Shown piece after piece: positions 51,251 to 60,661 of a stretch of DNA of 64,000 nucleotides. A program made the translations under genes and the position numbers. The stretch lies in NCBI GenBank assembly GCA_916715765.1, contig CAKAPG010000002.1:62001-126000 (forward strand), in the 5' to 3' direction. Within the stretch, counting starts at the first letter, position 1. Each line of letters starts with the position of its first letter. The notes beneath the pieces were generated by a model. That model ran no database searches, was not told the DNA's origin, and saw nothing but the letters and a program-made list of their open reading frames with translations. Source of the DNA: an uncultured Atopobium sp. GTDB lineage: Bacteria; Actinomycetota; Coriobacteriia; Coriobacteriales; Atopobiaceae.

Positions 51251-51880
51251 TTAGAGATCTCCTGCATAGATATAGGCAAAGCCGAAGTCTTGTCCATCCG
51301 CTTTAATCGGAGCCTTATCTTTACAGGTAAGACCCTTGTGTTGGTAGAAACTAATGTCGCAGTCATCATCTGTTGCAAGGAAGTAATGCTTAGCTCCTTG
51401 CTCTTTCAAAAAACTGATCATATAGGAGAAGAGCATGCCGCCGACACCTTCTCCTTGAGCAGCAGGACTTACGCAGAATAGTGTAATTTCCCATTTAGGA
51501 GTTTTGACTCCTTCATTCCAGTATTTGTGAATCAGGTTTGATTCGACGACACCAAAGGCTTCATAGCCCTCAAAGTCTTTCTGGCTTAAGAGCTTTTTAG
51601 CTGTAATGGTTGAGGCGTTTTCAAGCTCAACCCATTTCTGCTTATCTTCTGGATCTTCTCCGTTGGAGCAGAAAATAAAGCCGAGAACTGTATTTCCGCT
51701 TTTTGCTACAAAGCGATGAGTTGAAACACCAATGTAGTAAGAAATATCAATGGTAGCCAGAGACCTACTGGTTTCTTTAGATTCATCGCCGTCCAAGTAC
51801 CAGACGCGCTCAACGATTGAGATAAGTTCTGGTAAGTCTGTATCTTCGAAGGGGACTATGATTGGAGTATCGGTAGACAT
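51251..51880 (-). CDS. GNAT-family N-acetyltransferase
   Basis: 209 residues. The acetyl-CoA loop is FCVSPAAQGEGVGGMLF (Q-x2-G-x-G pattern), followed by the core helix and FYQHKGLTCKDK near the end. The N-terminus VPFEDTDLPELISIVERVW is a normal GNAT start. Substrate unknown. It is directly upstream of gluQ. Confidence 0.85.
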   Translation of the reverse strand: MSTDTPIIVPFEDTDLPELISIVERVWYLDGDESKETSRSLATIDISYYIGVSTHRFVAKSGNTVLGFIFCSNGEDPEDKQKWVELENASTITAKKLLSQKDFEGYEAFGVVESNLIHKYWNEGVKTPKWEITLFCVSPAAQGEGVGGMLFSYMISFLKEQGAKHYFLATDDDCDISFYQHKGLTCKDKAPIKADGQDFGFAYIYAGDL

Positions 51881-52021
51881 ATGAAATAGTTCCTTTCATG
51901 CGTTTTTATAGCGGAAGATTATAGAATAGTTTCAAGTTTGTTTACATCTAGTACGTAGTGTTTTGCAGCTGATAGGCTGTAGGTGTTTCTGATAGTAAGT
52001 GTCAAACACAAAGGAGCGGCA

Positions 52022-53611
52022 ATGGCTGAAGCCCCTATCAAACGTGCGCTAATCTCGGTAACAGACAAAACGGGTATTGTTGAATTTGCACAGGCTCTTA
52101 CTAAAGAGTTTGGTGTAGAGGTAATTTCAACAGGTGGAACCGCAAAAATCCTTGAAGAGGCTGGCGTTCCTGTAATCCCCATTGAGTCCTATACCGGATT
52201 TCCAGAGATGATGGACGGCCGCGTTAAAACATTGCATCCTCGCGTCCATGGTGGCCTCTTATGTCGCAGAGATAATCCCGGTCATGTTGCAGATGCAGAG
52301 AACAATGGTATCGGCATGATTGACCTGGTCTGCGTTAACCTTTATGAGTTTGAGAAGACCGTAGCTGATCCATCAGTGACACTAGAAAATGCAATTGAGC
52401 ACATCGATATTGGCGGACCTTCAATGCTCCGCTCTGCTGCAAAGAATAATGACTTCGTTACGGTTGTTGTTGATCCAGCAGATTATGGTCGTGTTCTTGA
52501 TGAGATGCGTTCCCATGACGGTGCAACTACAAGGGCTTCTCGCCAGCAACTTGCTTTGAAGGTATTTAAGACAACAGCTGCATACGATGGCGCTATTGCC
52601 GCATACCTTTCTGGCGTAGTTGAATCAGAGCAGAGTAAATTCCCAGAGACTTTGCTGGTAAAGGCAACAAAAGAGCAGGATCTTCGTTATGGAGAAAATC
52701 CTCAGCAGTCCGCAGCGTTTTACAAGATGCCTGGCGCTCCTGCACACTCTTTAGCAAACGCCCAGCAGCTTCAGGGTAAGCCTTTGTCTTACAACAATTT
52801 GCTGGATACTGATGCAGCTTGGGCGGCTGTTCGTGAGTTTGATGATCCATCAGTCATTATTTTGAAACACCAGAATCCTTGTGGTTCTGCAACGGCAGAA
52901 AATGTTGTTGAGGCATATGACCGAGCATTTGCTTGTGATCCGCTTTCTGCTTTTGGCGGAATTATTGCAGTAAACAGAGAGGTCCCGCTGGAGTTTGTTG
53001 AGCACTTCGCAGATATCAATAAGCAGTTTGTTGAGGTTCTTATTGCACCAAGCTTCACAGAAGAGGCTCTTGAGCGCCTGTCAAAGAGAACCAATCTCCG
53101 CGTCTTAGCTACGGGCGGAATCGATAGAAGCCGTGAACTTGAAATGAGAACTGTTGACGGCGGACTGTTGGTGCAAGACCTTGATCATGCAGATGAAATC
53201 GCAGAGAGCTTTGAGGTTGTTACTAAGCGTCAACCAACTCCAGAAGAGCTGAATGATTTGGTATTTGCTTGGAAAGTTTGTAAGACCGTTAAGTCAAACG
53301 CTATTTTGGTTGCAAAAGATCAAGCTGGAATTGGCATGGGACCAGGCCAGCCAAACCGTGTTGATGCCGCTCTTCTCGCGTGCGAGCGAGCTGAAGCAGC
53401 TTGCGAACGCATAGGAATTGATTCAAAGAATCTTGTGGCTGCATCCGACGCGTTTTTCCCATTCCGAGATAACGTTGATACCTTGGCAGCCCATGGCGTA
53501 ACAGCCATTATTCAGCCAGGCGGATCAGTCAGAGATGATGAGTCTATTGCTGCTTGTGATGAGTATGGTATTGCAATGGTGTTTACAGGAAAGCGACACT
53601 TTAGGCACTAG
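52022..53611 (+). CDS. purH: Bifunctional AICAR transformylase/IMP cyclohydrolase
   Basis: 529 residues from ATG 52022 (AAAGGAGCGG upstream). The N-terminal MGS-like IMP cyclohydrolase has ALISVTDKTGI, VISTGGTAKIL and the conserved DGRVKTLHPRVHGGLL. The transformylase half has DLRYGENPQQSAAFY, LKHQNPCGSA, GPGQPNRVDAA and the C-terminal FTGKRHFRH. It performs the last two steps of IMP synthesis. Confidence 0.96.
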   Translation: MAEAPIKRALISVTDKTGIVEFAQALTKEFGVEVISTGGTAKILEEAGVPVIPIESYTGFPEMMDGRVKTLHPRVHGGLLCRRDNPGHVADAENNGIGMIDLVCVNLYEFEKTVADPSVTLENAIEHIDIGGPSMLRSAAKNNDFVTVVVDPADYGRVLDEMRSHDGATTRASRQQLALKVFKTTAAYDGAIAAYLSGVVESEQSKFPETLLVKATKEQDLRYGENPQQSAAFYKMPGAPAHSLANAQQLQGKPLSYNNLLDTDAAWAAVREFDDPSVIILKHQNPCGSATAENVVEAYDRAFACDPLSAFGGIIAVNREVPLEFVEHFADINKQFVEVLIAPSFTEEALERLSKRTNLRVLATGGIDRSRELEMRTVDGGLLVQDLDHADEIAESFEVVTKRQPTPEELNDLVFAWKVCKTVKSNAILVAKDQAGIGMGPGQPNRVDAALLACERAEAACERIGIDSKNLVAASDAFFPFRDNVDTLAAHGVTAIIQPGGSVRDDESIAACDEYGIAMVFTGKRHFRH

Positions 53612-53664
53612 TCTGCTAAGCCGGGAATAGCAGTTCATTTCATAAAAAGTTGGGGGAGGACACT

Positions 53665-54327
53665 GTGGACCAGGAAGAGTTAGAAGCGGCTCAGAAGTTT
53701 GAGCTTGATAATCCAGAACTTGTTTGTCGTTGGAGACTGGCTGGAGGTGTTCTCCCTCTTGATAACAGGCATTTACGTGCGCTGAGTAGACGAGTTGTTG
53801 CTCAAAAAGATGTTTCTCCGCATTTGATTGCTTGGGCTAAGCAGCACATCGAAGGAACGCTCAAAGAGGGATCGCAAGAATATCCAGACGGCGTTCTTAT
53901 GATTTTGCTCGAGAGCAATGGTCAGGCCGCTATGACTGTTGGACCTTACCAGTCTTTGGAAGAGCGTTCTGTTCTGTCTCTTGCGGGACGCGCAAGGATT
54001 TCACAGCGAGAAGAACAGCAGACCCATTGCGCACCAGAAGTGCTCTGGCTAGTGAAGGGCGGAAAGCTTATCGCAGGTATTTCAGAAGAAAGCGTTCGAT
54101 CAGGAGCCACAAGTCTGGTGCTTGATTTGGCACAAACCCTGCATGAGTCAACTGAGTTTAATCCAGATGTTGTCGCACAGGTATTTGATGGAACTGCTGA
54201 TTTTGATGAAGCCTTCCTTACTTCAGATGAGCACGGAGTCGTTTGTGCCTCTGATGCTGAAGGTGAGATAGGAGAGCGTTTCTTATTTGGTTATAAGAAG
54301 CTTTGCGAGATCAAAGCGGCTAAGTAA
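53665..54327 (+). CDS. Unrecognised 220-residue cytosolic protein
   Basis: Start GTG 53665 has GGGGGAGGAC just upstream; an earlier in-frame start at 53650 is less likely. The protein is acidic, without signal or membrane helix. Segments such as CRWRLAGGVLPLDNRHL, YPDGVLMILLESNGQAAMTV and EVLWLVKGGKLIAGISEES recall a small-subdomain fold, but I cannot assign a family. It stands between purH (53 bases) and the nifJ leader. Confidence 0.6.
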   Translation: MDQEELEAAQKFELDNPELVCRWRLAGGVLPLDNRHLRALSRRVVAQKDVSPHLIAWAKQHIEGTLKEGSQEYPDGVLMILLESNGQAAMTVGPYQSLEERSVLSLAGRARISQREEQQTHCAPEVLWLVKGGKLIAGISEESVRSGATSLVLDLAQTLHESTEFNPDVVAQVFDGTADFDEAFLTSDEHGVVCASDAEGEIGERFLFGYKKLCEIKAAK

Positions 54328-54722
54328 TCAAAAGAGATATGACGCTAAGGTACGGCTATTAAAAGGCACTCAACGTGCAGCAAGACTTTCGCACGTTGAG
54401 CGCCTACGTAAAAATCTGTCTGTTTTTCAGACAGATGGCTGCTTGTGTACTTGAATATTTTGTCGATTTACAAAAAACTTGCACTTTAGTGTTATGTTTA
54501 TTTTGTAATTCCGCAGGTAGAAATTCCTACCTGAAAATAGGTATTTGTCAGCTTGTATTTCTGATTTGTTTCATTGTTTTTTTGCGCAATAATAAAAGCA
54601 TTATGCGACCGCTGCCGGCCGAACTATGAAACATGTTTCCATAGTCACCCAGGGTCTACAGCTTTATTTTGGATCGCACAGACGCATACTGTGAGAAATC
54701 ACAGATTAGGCAAGGAGAGGAA
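54328..54722 (+). promoter_or_regulatory. Dyad-rich leader of nifJ
   Basis: A 395-base gene-free stretch with four dyads: a ~15-base stem at 54364-54405 (AGGCACTCAACGTGC with GCACGTTGAGCGCCT), ATCTGTCTG/CAGACAGAT at 54414-54436, CAGGTAG/CTACCTG at 54514-54533 whose right arm could instead pair with AGGTA at 54539-54543, and a 21-base palindrome at 54624-54644 around GAAACATGTTTC. A possible promoter is TTGTTT followed by TAATAA near 54575-54603. Likely mixture of a terminator for the upstream gene and regulatory sites for nifJ. Confidence 0.6.
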
Positions 54723-57700
54723 ATGGCAAGAAAGTTTAAGTCCATGGACGGTAACAACGCCGCGGCTTACGTGTCGTATGCGTTTACCGAGGTAGCGGGC
54801 ATTTACCCAATTACCCCATCAAGTCCAATGGCAGACTATGTTGACCAGTGGTCCGCCCAGGGTGTAAAGAACATCTTTGGTACAACCGTCAAGGTTGTCG
54901 AGATGCAGTCCGAGGCTGGCGCAGCTGGTGCTGTTCACGGTTCTCTTGGTTCAGGCGCTCTGACCACTACCTACACCGCTTCTCAGGGCCTCTTGCTCAT
55001 GCTTCCAAACATGTACAAGATTGCCGGCGAGCAGCTCCCTGGTGTTTTCCACGTCAGCGCACGTACCGTTGCAACCCATGCACTGAACATCTTTGGCGAT
55101 CACTCTGACGTAATGTCTGCTCGCCAGACTGGCTTTGCACTTCTCGCAGAAGGCAACGTCCAGGAGGTTATGGATCTGGCTCCTGTTGCTCACCTCGCAG
55201 CAATCAAGGGCAAGGTTCCATTTGTTAACTTCTTCGACGGCTTCCGTACTTCTCACGAGATTCAGAAGGTTGCTGTTTGGGATTACGCTGATCTGGCTGA
55301 GATGTGCGACATGGACGCTGTCCAGGCATTCCGTGATCACGCACTGAATCCAGAGCACCCATCAAGCCGCGGTTCCCACGAGAACGGCGATATCTTCTTC
55401 CAGCACCGCGAGGCATGCAACGAGGTTTATAACCAGCTGCCAGCAGTTGTTGAAGACTACATGAACCAGATCAACGCTAAGCTTGGTACTGACTACGGTC
55501 TGTTCAACTACTACGGTGCAGAAGACGCTGATCGCGTTGTTATCTGCATGGGTTCCTTCTGCGATACCCTCGAAGAGGTTATCGACTACCTGAACGCTCA
55601 TGGCGAGAAGGTCGGTCTGGTTAAGGTCCGTCTCTATCGTCCATTCTCTGTAAAGCACTTTGTTGACGTTCTTCCTGAGTCCGTCAAGAAGATTGCTGTT
55701 CTCGACCGCACCAAGGAGCCAGGTTCCGTTGGTGAGCCTCTCTACGAAGACGTTGTTTCTTCCCTCTATGAGGCTGGTCGTACAGGCATTAAGGTTGTTG
55801 GCGGTCGTTATGGCCTTGGCTCCAAGGACACCCCACCATCATCTGCATTTGCAATCTTTGAGGAGCTCAAGAAGGATGCTCCTCAGCGTGAGTTCACTGT
55901 TGGTATTGTCGACGACGTTACAAACCTCTCTCTTGCAGAGGATCCTGAGGCTCCTAACACTGCAGCTGAGGGCACCATTGAGTGCAAGTTCTGGGGTATC
56001 GGCGGCGACGGTACCGTTGGTGCTAACAAGAACTCCATTAAGATTATTGGTGACCACACTGATAAGTATGTTCAGGCATACTTCCAGTATGACTCAAAGA
56101 AGACCGGCGGTATCACCATCAGCCACCTGCGCTTCGGTGATCACAAGATCCGTTCTCCTTACTATGTCACTAAGGCAGACTTTGTTGCATGCCATGTTCC
56201 TGCATACATCATCAAGGGCTACAAGATGGTCCGCGACGTCAAGCCTGGCGGTACCTTCCTGGTCAACTGCCAGTGGGATGCAGAGGAGTTTGCACACCAC
56301 CTGCCAGCAGAGGCAAAGCGCTACATTGCTAAGAACAACATTAACGTTTATCTGATTAATGCAATTGACCTTGCCAAGGAAATTGGTATGGGCAAGCGCA
56401 CCAACACCATTCTTCAGTCTGCCTTCTTTGCTCTTGCAAAGGTTCTCCCAGAGGCAGACGCACTTCAGTACATGAAGGATGCTGCAACTCATTCTTATCT
56501 GAAGAAGGGCCAGAACGTCGTCGATATGAACCACAAGGCAATCGACGCTGGTGCTACTGCATTTACTAAGATTGAGATTCCTGCTGATTGGGCTACTGCA
56601 GAGGATGCACCAAGCACAATCACCCTTGAGGGCCGCGAGGCTCTGCTCAAGCAGGTTCGCGACATCATGACTCCAGTCTCTCGTATGGAGGGTGACGCAC
56701 TTCCTGTTTCCGCATTTAAGAACCACGTTGATGGACAGTTCGAGCTTGGTGCTGCTGCTTATGAGAAGCGTGGCATTGCTGTTGTTGTTCCTGAGTGGAA
56801 CGTCGAGAAGTGCATCCAGTGTAACCAGTGCGCTTATGTCTGCCCACACGCAGTCATTCGTCCATTCGTCCTTACCGACGAAGAGGTCGCTGCTGCACCA
56901 GCACAGTCTCAGTTCAAGGATGCCGTTGGTCCTAAGGCTAAGGGCTACAAGTTTGAGATTGCTATTTCTCAGCTCGACTGCACCGGTTGCTCCAACTGCG
57001 TCTACATCTGCCCTGCAGATGCTCTGACCATGAAGCCAATCGAGGAGCAGGAGTCCAAGCAGGAGATCTTTGACTACGCAGTCAACCACGTCTCCGAGAA
57101 GACCGAGCTTGTCGCCAACAACGTCAAGGCATCCCAGTTCAAGAAGCCTCTTCTTGAGTTCTCCGGTTCCTGCGCAGGCTGCGCTGAGACCAGCTACGGC
57201 CGTCTGATCACTCAGCTCTTCGGCGATCGTATGTACATCTCCAACGCAACTGGCTGCTCCTCCATTTGGGGTAACCCAGCTTCCTGCTCACCATTTACTA
57301 CCGATGCAAACGGTCACGGTCCAGCATGGAACAACTCCCTCTTCGAGGACAATGCAGAGCACGGCATGGGTCTGATGCTTGGTCACCAGGCACAGCAGAA
57401 GCGTCTTCTGGAGCTTGCTCAGCCGCTTGTCGATGAGGATGGCGCATCTCAGGACCTCAAGGATGCTGCTAAGGCATGGATTGATTCCGTCAATGACGCA
57501 GCTCTCTCCAAGGAAGCTTCCAAGACCTTTGTTGTTGAGCTTGAGAAGTCTGATCTTGCAGCAGCTAAGGAAATCCTTGCTAACAAGAGCTTCCTCACCA
57601 AGAAGTCCTTCTGGATCTTCGGTGGCGACGGTTGGGCATACGACATCGGCTTCGGTGGCCTTGACCACGTTCTTGCTTCTGGCGAGGATATCAACGTCTT

Positions 57701-58277
57701 TGTCTTCGATACTGAGGTTTACTCCAACACTGGTGGTCAGTCTTCTAAGGCTTCCCGTCTTGGCCAGGTTGCACAGTTCGCAGCAGCTGGTAAGGACATC
57801 AAGCAGAAGAATCTTGCTGAGATTGCAATGACCTATGGTTACGTCTATGTTGCTCAGGTTTCCATGGGCGCAAACCTCCAGCAGACTCTCAAGGCAATTG
57901 CTGAGGCAGAGGCTTATCCAGGACCATCCCTCATCATCGGTTACTCTCCATGCGAGATGCACTCCATCAAGGGCGGCATGGCTCACGCACAGGAGGAGAT
58001 GAAGAAGGCAGTCGATACCGGCTACTGGAACCTCTATCGCTTCAACCCATCTGCACCAGCAGGTAAGAAGTTCACGCTTGACTCTAAGGCACCTAAGGGT
58101 GGCTACCAGGAGTTCCTGATGAACGAGGCTCGTTACAGCCGACTCACCCGCGAGTTCCCAGAGCACGCAGAGAAGCTCTTCAAGGAGAACGAGGAAGCCG
58201 CAATGGCTCGCTACGATCACCTTGTACGCCTCTCCGAGCTCTATGCCGCAGAGAAGAAGGAGCAGCCTGAGGAGTAA
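54723..58277 (+). CDS. nifJ: Pyruvate:ferredoxin (flavodoxin) oxidoreductase
   Basis: 1184 residues, a single-chain homodimer type PFOR. Start ATG 54723 follows AAGGAGAGG. Domains in order: pyrimidine-binding N-terminal (FTEVAGIYPITPSSPMADYV), gamma domain, a 2x[4Fe-4S] ferredoxin domain with CIQCNQCAYVCPHAV and CTGCSNCVYICPADAL, and the TPP domain with CAGCAETSYGRL, ATGCSSIWGNPA and GGDGWAYDIGFGGLDHV. It oxidises pyruvate to acetyl-CoA and CO2 in fermentation. Codon choice is strongly biased to C-ending codons, as in highly expressed genes. It has its own dyad-rich leader and terminator. Confidence 0.96.
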   Translation: MARKFKSMDGNNAAAYVSYAFTEVAGIYPITPSSPMADYVDQWSAQGVKNIFGTTVKVVEMQSEAGAAGAVHGSLGSGALTTTYTASQGLLLMLPNMYKIAGEQLPGVFHVSARTVATHALNIFGDHSDVMSARQTGFALLAEGNVQEVMDLAPVAHLAAIKGKVPFVNFFDGFRTSHEIQKVAVWDYADLAEMCDMDAVQAFRDHALNPEHPSSRGSHENGDIFFQHREACNEVYNQLPAVVEDYMNQINAKLGTDYGLFNYYGAEDADRVVICMGSFCDTLEEVIDYLNAHGEKVGLVKVRLYRPFSVKHFVDVLPESVKKIAVLDRTKEPGSVGEPLYEDVVSSLYEAGRTGIKVVGGRYGLGSKDTPPSSAFAIFEELKKDAPQREFTVGIVDDVTNLSLAEDPEAPNTAAEGTIECKFWGIGGDGTVGANKNSIKIIGDHTDKYVQAYFQYDSKKTGGITISHLRFGDHKIRSPYYVTKADFVACHVPAYIIKGYKMVRDVKPGGTFLVNCQWDAEEFAHHLPAEAKRYIAKNNINVYLINAIDLAKEIGMGKRTNTILQSAFFALAKVLPEADALQYMKDAATHSYLKKGQNVVDMNHKAIDAGATAFTKIEIPADWATAEDAPSTITLEGREALLKQVRDIMTPVSRMEGDALPVSAFKNHVDGQFELGAAAYEKRGIAVVVPEWNVEKCIQCNQCAYVCPHAVIRPFVLTDEEVAAAPAQSQFKDAVGPKAKGYKFEIAISQLDCTGCSNCVYICPADALTMKPIEEQESKQEIFDYAVNHVSEKTELVANNVKASQFKKPLLEFSGSCAGCAETSYGRLITQLFGDRMYISNATGCSSIWGNPASCSPFTTDANGHGPAWNNSLFEDNAEHGMGLMLGHQAQQKRLLELAQPLVDEDGASQDLKDAAKAWIDSVNDAALSKEASKTFVVELEKSDLAAAKEILANKSFLTKKSFWIFGGDGWAYDIGFGGLDHVLASGEDINVFVFDTEVYSNTGGQSSKASRLGQVAQFAAAGKDIKQKNLAEIAMTYGYVYVAQVSMGANLQQTLKAIAEAEAYPGPSLIIGYSPCEMHSIKGGMAHAQEEMKKAVDTGYWNLYRFNPSAPAGKKFTLDSKAPKGGYQEFLMNEARYSRLTREFPEHAEKLFKENEEAAMARYDHLVRLSELYAAEKKEQPEE

Positions 58278-58303
58278 GGCAACTTACTTTCACGTAGCTT
58301 CAG

Positions 58304-58335
58304 CCGAGCCAGGATATCCTGGCTCGGTTTTTTTA
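58304..58335 (+). terminator. Terminator of nifJ
   Basis: A perfect palindromic stem (CCGAGCCAGGAT with ATCCTGGCTCGG) directly followed by eight T. Confidence 0.92.
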
Positions 58336-58425
58336 TGCAGCATTTTTGGCGAGAGACCCTCTGTTCTTCAAGCTCTTCTCGCGAGGTGATAAACTAGAGA
58401 GACTTTGCTCACGATGGGAGTTACT

Positions 58426-59838
58426 GTGGCACAAAAAAAGAGCAGACTATTTCCTGTAGCTTTTCTCGCTGCTAAAGCAACGCTTGCAGCACTTAAATTG
58501 ACTAACCATGAGGGCGGAACGCTGCCAGGTTTTATCGCCGAAGGCATTGATCCTGCATTTTTGGGAGACATTGCTAAGCCAGAGCAGATCGTCTTTATCA
58601 CCGGCACAAACGGTAAGACAACCACCAACAACCTGCTTAACGATCTTCTCGCTGATAATGGCTATCAGACCGTTACCAACCGCGTTGGCGGCAATATTTC
58701 CAGCGGTTTTGCAAGCTCGTTTGCAAAGAACGCCACGTGGAGAGGTACCTCAAAGACCAAGCTTGCAGTTATGGAGTTTGATGAGCTCTCGGGACCTCGT
58801 ATTTTCCCGTACCTGCAGCCTGATATTTTGTCCGTTACTAATCTGTTCCGTGATACGTTCTCTCGTAGTGCAACTCCAGACTACGTGTTTGACGTCATGG
58901 ATAAGGGCATTCCTGCTTCAACGCATCTGATTTTGAACGCAGATGACATGATTAGCTGCAGACTTGCTCCTCAGTGCACTCATCGTACGTATTACTCCAT
59001 CGCAAGGCTGGCAGAAGATACTGCAGAGCCCGTGGGCATTGTTTCGGACCTTACTGCATGCCCAAAATGCGGCGGCAAGCTCAAGTGGGATTATGCCCAC
59101 CTGAGGCATCTTGGCCATGCAACCTGCGAAGAGTGTGGCTATACCAACCCAACGCCTGACTACGAGGTTATCTCGGTTGATCCAGAGACCGGTAAGTTTG
59201 TGGTCAAGGAGCACTGTCACGAGGGCGCACCAACATACGAGTACAAGCTCAACAGCTACTCAATCGTTAACCTCTACAACCTGTTTGTAGCCATTGTTAC
59301 CGCACGTGAGATGGGTCTTGCGCCGGCAACTATCGCCGCATCTCTGCAGCGCGTTAACATCGCTTCTTCCAGGTACAACGAGATTGACTACAATGGCCGC
59401 CGCCTTATTAGCATGGCTTCTAAGGGCGAGAATGACACGGCAACTTCTGTCACTATTGATATCCTGCGTAAACAGCCAGGTGATAAGGCAATCATCATTA
59501 TGATTGCCGATGCATATATGGCAAAAGCAAAAGACCAGACAGAGTACATTGGCTGGTACTACCAGACTGACTTTGAGTTCTTGCAAGATCCAAGCGTTAA
59601 GCAGGTCATTATTTACGGTGACACATCGCTTGACCTGCAGCTTAGGCTGAGACTTGCAGGCATTGATCCAGCTAAGACCTTTGTAGCAAACTCTCCAGAA
59701 GAGACAGCTGATTTGGTTGATCTTAATGCTTGTCAGCACGTTTTCTATGCACACGGCCTCTACAACGGCGGCATTGCTGATATCAGCAGAAACCGTATCA
59801 TTGAGCGCTTGAAACAGATGGAGGCCTCCCATGAGTAA
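58426..59838 (+). CDS. murT: MurT-like Mur ligase (lipid II isoglutaminyl synthase subunit)
   Basis: 470 residues from GTG 58426 (GGGAG 5 bases upstream). The Mur ligase P-loop is ITGTNGKTTTNNLL and FDELSG carries the next acidic group. A four-Cys zinc ribbon, CPKCGGKLKW and CEECGY, is the insertion typical of MurT. In staphylococci and streptococci MurT with GatD amidates the D-Glu of lipid II. The next gene overlaps by 8 bases and is GatD-like, but degenerate in its catalytic residues. Confidence 0.9.
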   Translation: MAQKKSRLFPVAFLAAKATLAALKLTNHEGGTLPGFIAEGIDPAFLGDIAKPEQIVFITGTNGKTTTNNLLNDLLADNGYQTVTNRVGGNISSGFASSFAKNATWRGTSKTKLAVMEFDELSGPRIFPYLQPDILSVTNLFRDTFSRSATPDYVFDVMDKGIPASTHLILNADDMISCRLAPQCTHRTYYSIARLAEDTAEPVGIVSDLTACPKCGGKLKWDYAHLRHLGHATCEECGYTNPTPDYEVISVDPETGKFVVKEHCHEGAPTYEYKLNSYSIVNLYNLFVAIVTAREMGLAPATIAASLQRVNIASSRYNEIDYNGRRLISMASKGENDTATSVTIDILRKQPGDKAIIIMIADAYMAKAKDQTEYIGWYYQTDFEFLQDPSVKQVIIYGDTSLDLQLRLRLAGIDPAKTFVANSPEETADLVDLNACQHVFYAHGLYNGGIADISRNRIIERLKQMEASHE

Positions 59839-60577
59839 TCCAGCAACTAAGATTGAGATTCTCTATCCAGAGTACGGTAACCAGGGTGGAGACAACGGAA
59901 ATGCCCTCTACCTGGAGGCTTGCCTTCCAAAAGAGAATTTCGTATACACTTCTCACGCAGCAACGCCTTACTTTGTTGACAACACGCCATCGGCAATTAT
60001 CATGGGCGGCATGACAGAAGCCCAGCAAGAGCTTATTATTTCTCGTCTTATGCCTTACAAGGATAGGCTTGCTGAGCTGGCTGATCAGGGCGTCCCTATG
60101 CTGTTTGCCGGCAATGCTTCAGAGCTTTTTGGCCAGAAAATCGTCAATCCTGACGGCTCTGAGATTGAGGGCCTGGGTCTCTTTAATTTTGTGACCACTC
60201 GCTATATGCCCCAGCGCTTCCACGACGTTCAGGTGGGAGAGTTTGATCCTGGTAACGGCAAAGAGCCTTTTGTTGTCGTTGGCTTTAAGATGCAGTTCAC
60301 GCTTACCGAGGGAGATAACTTTAACTGCTACTTCCTTAAGAATAAGGTTGGATTTGGCATCAATAAAGAAAGCAAGTTGGAGGGCTTCCGTCGCAAGAAC
60401 GCTATTGCCACCTGGCTTATTGGTCCGCTGCTTCCGCTCAACCCATACCTCACACGCTGGATTTTGGATATGGCGGGCGAGAAGGACACCCCTCTGGCCT
60501 TTGAGGAAGAGGCAGTTGCGGCATATCAGAAGCACGCTCGCGAGATGGTCTATCCAGGAATGCACCTGCATTACTAA
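59831..60577 (+). CDS. GatD-like glutamine amidotransferase homologue lacking catalytic residues
   Basis: 248 residues. Alignable with GatD over its length (PDGSEIEGLGLFNF, VVGFKMQF, KVGFGINKE, GPLLPLNP). In S. aureus GatD the nucleophile is Cys94 in CGGYQ; here the position is Gly94 in FAGNASELFG. The catalytic His of TYLHGP is Ile197 in TWLIGPL. Without these it should not hydrolyse glutamine. It overlaps murT by 8 bases, so a complex is likely; it could use free ammonia, take a different partner, or act as a structural subunit. Confidence 0.8.
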   Translation: MSNPATKIEILYPEYGNQGGDNGNALYLEACLPKENFVYTSHAATPYFVDNTPSAIIMGGMTEAQQELIISRLMPYKDRLAELADQGVPMLFAGNASELFGQKIVNPDGSEIEGLGLFNFVTTRYMPQRFHDVQVGEFDPGNGKEPFVVVGFKMQFTLTEGDNFNCYFLKNKVGFGINKESKLEGFRRKNAIATWLIGPLLPLNPYLTRWILDMAGEKDTPLAFEEEAVAAYQKHAREMVYPGMHLHY

Positions 60578-60661
60578 TTGTATGTCTGCGCTGCTCATTT
60601 GCTCATATATGCGTTTCGTCGTATCATGAACTAAGTTTTTAGAGTTAACAAGGGGATTGTT

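Noticed and set aside
56094..57089. A 331-codon minus-strand frame inside nifJ, and a second of 310 codons at 57288-58220
   Set aside because: Both are shadows of the strongly codon-biased nifJ; the products are Leu/Cys/Val-rich without recognisable domains.
60578..60661. Possible preQ1 riboswitch before the QueT-like gene
   Set aside because: The 84-base spacer lacks the expected hairpin plus A-rich pseudoknot tail overlapping the ribosome site; a class outside my recall cannot be excluded.
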